7,026 bases of DNA from Candidatus Bathyarchaeota archaeon ex4484_135 (GTDB lineage: Archaea > Thermoproteota > Bathyarchaeia > EX4484-135), in NCBI GenBank assembly GCA_002255025.1, contig NJEJ01000049.1, positions 1-7,026 of the forward strand, written 5' to 3'. The notes beneath the pieces are model-generated. The model saw nothing but the letters and a program-made list of their open reading frames with translations. It was not told the DNA's origin and made no database searches. Shown here one piece after another: positions 6,308 to 7,026 of the stretch; the first letter of the stretch is position 1, and each line of letters starts with the position of its first letter. Position numbers and translations under genes: made by a program.

Positions 6308-7026
6308 ATGGCCAAGCTGAAGGGATACGCGGTCCTCGTGAACGAGGCCATAGAACGCCACATACCGAGGGCTTTCGACGAGCGTTACGTGAGCTGGGCC
6401 TGCGGGAAGCCGAGGTACGCTTACGATACTGAGGCCCTGACGGAGGCCATAGCAAAGCCCTTCTGGGACCTGCTCGACCGGGGAGGGAAACGCTGGAGGC
6501 CCTTCCTTATGCTCATCGTATACGAGGCCATATCGGGCCGTGATGCCCGGGAGGTCCTCGACTTCGCCATAATACCTGAGGTCATCCACAACGGCACCCT
6601 CATAGTTGACGATGTCGAGGACGACAGCGAGCTCAGGCGTGGGAAGCCCTGCATCCACCGCATCTACGGGGTCGACATAGCCATAAACACGGGGAACACC
6701 ATGTACTACCTGCCCGTCATGGTTGTCCTCAGGTCGGACAAGCTGGACGAGCGGACGAAGCTCCGCATATACGAGATGTACGTCCAGGAGATGGTCAGGC
6801 TCAGCTTCGGCCAGGCCATGGACATAGCCTGGCACAGGGGGATAAGGGGGGCTGAGGTGACGGAGGAACAGTACCTCCAGATGTGTGCTTACAAGACGGG
6901 TACTCTGGCCCGTTTCGCGGCCAAGCTAGGTGCCATACTGGCCGGGGCCGAGGACTGGCAGGTCGAGAGCATAGGCCGTTTCGCCGAGGCCATAGGGGTG
7001 GCCTTCCAGATACAGGACGACATACT
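6308..7026 (+). CDS. Polyprenyl (probably geranylgeranyl) diphosphate synthase, 3' end outside the window
   Basis: A trans-prenyltransferase that condenses isopentenyl diphosphate with allylic diphosphates, releasing pyrophosphate. In archaea it supplies the C20 or C25 chains of membrane lipids. 239 codons are visible; the frame is open at the right edge. Motifs in order are GGKRWRP (59-65), the first Asp-rich motif DDVED (101-105) followed by SELRRG (107-112), FGQAMDIAWH (167-176), YKTG (195-198), and FQIQDDI (233-239), where the second Asp-rich motif is cut off. The residues four and five before the first motif are Thr97 and Gly96, not the aromatic residue typical of archaeal type I GGPPS. 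The flanking sequence (VEDDSELRRG, INTGNTMYYLP) recalls eukaryotic GGPPS. The start is ATG 6308 with a near SD; GTG 6287, in frame and about 30 nt after a TATA-like box, would add seven residues. Product length cannot be fixed from the sequence. Confidence 0.88.
   Translation, partial: MAKLKGYAVLVNEAIERHIPRAFDERYVSWACGKPRYAYDTEALTEAIAKPFWDLLDRGGKRWRPFLMLIVYEAISGRDAREVLDFAIIPEVIHNGTLIVDDVEDDSELRRGKPCIHRIYGVDIAINTGNTMYYLPVMVVLRSDKLDERTKLRIYEMYVQEMVRLSFGQAMDIAWHRGIRGAEVTEEQYLQMCAYKTGTLARFAAKLGAILAGAEDWQVESIGRFAEAIGVAFQIQDDI

Noticed and set aside
6254..6835. Long minus-strand open frame opposite the prenyl synthase
   Set aside because: It is a mirror of codon bias in a GC-rich gene. The plus strand carries all prenyl synthase motifs, and the antisense product shows no recognisable domain.

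Overview
The window reads as a GC-rich archaeal chromosome segment, most likely from a thermophilic or hyperthermophilic member of the TACK/Thermoproteota side of the archaea. The evidence is an RNase P p30 subunit, a PAB1135-like RNA-binding protein of the exosome superoperon, an Ard1-type N-acetyltransferase, an AbrB-PhoU regulator and an isoprenyl diphosphate synthase. Codon use is dominated by AGG (Arg) and ATA (Ile), several genes start with TTG, and TATA-like boxes lie about 30 nt before start codons. I cannot name the genus. The DNA is almost fully coding, with no tRNA, rRNA, insertion sequence, CRISPR array or other sign of recent transfer.

Layout: (1) Minus strand, 1-908: a COG1325-type RNA-binding protein followed by the 5' two thirds of RNase P component 3 (rnp3), overlapping by 4 nt. 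This is the usual start of the archaeal RNase P/exosome gene string, which continues off the left edge. (2) Plus strand, 972-2972: a small zinc-ribbon protein, a LarA-family nickel-pincer racemase overlapping it out of frame by 35 nt, and an Ard1/RimI-type N-terminal acetyltransferase. (3) Minus strand, 2956-4113: a 12-helix MFS transporter, convergent with the acetyltransferase and overlapping its 3' end by 17 nt. (4) Plus strand, 4199 to the right edge: an AbrB-PhoU regulator, a single open frame joining a CYTH triphosphate-tunnel domain to a HIT-family Ap4A-phosphorylase-like domain, and a polyprenyl diphosphate synthase cut off inside its second Asp-rich motif.

The most notable item is the CYTH-HIT fusion. 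Two domains that handle nucleotide or inorganic polyphosphates are joined with almost no linker, and a Met sits exactly at the junction. It lies between a phosphate-type regulator and a pyrophosphate-releasing prenyltransferase. Two further points stand out. A near-symmetric TATA box lies almost exactly midway between two divergent start codons, which suggests near-leaderless transcription in both directions. The prenyl synthase also resembles eukaryotic (type III) GGPPS around its first Asp-rich motif.
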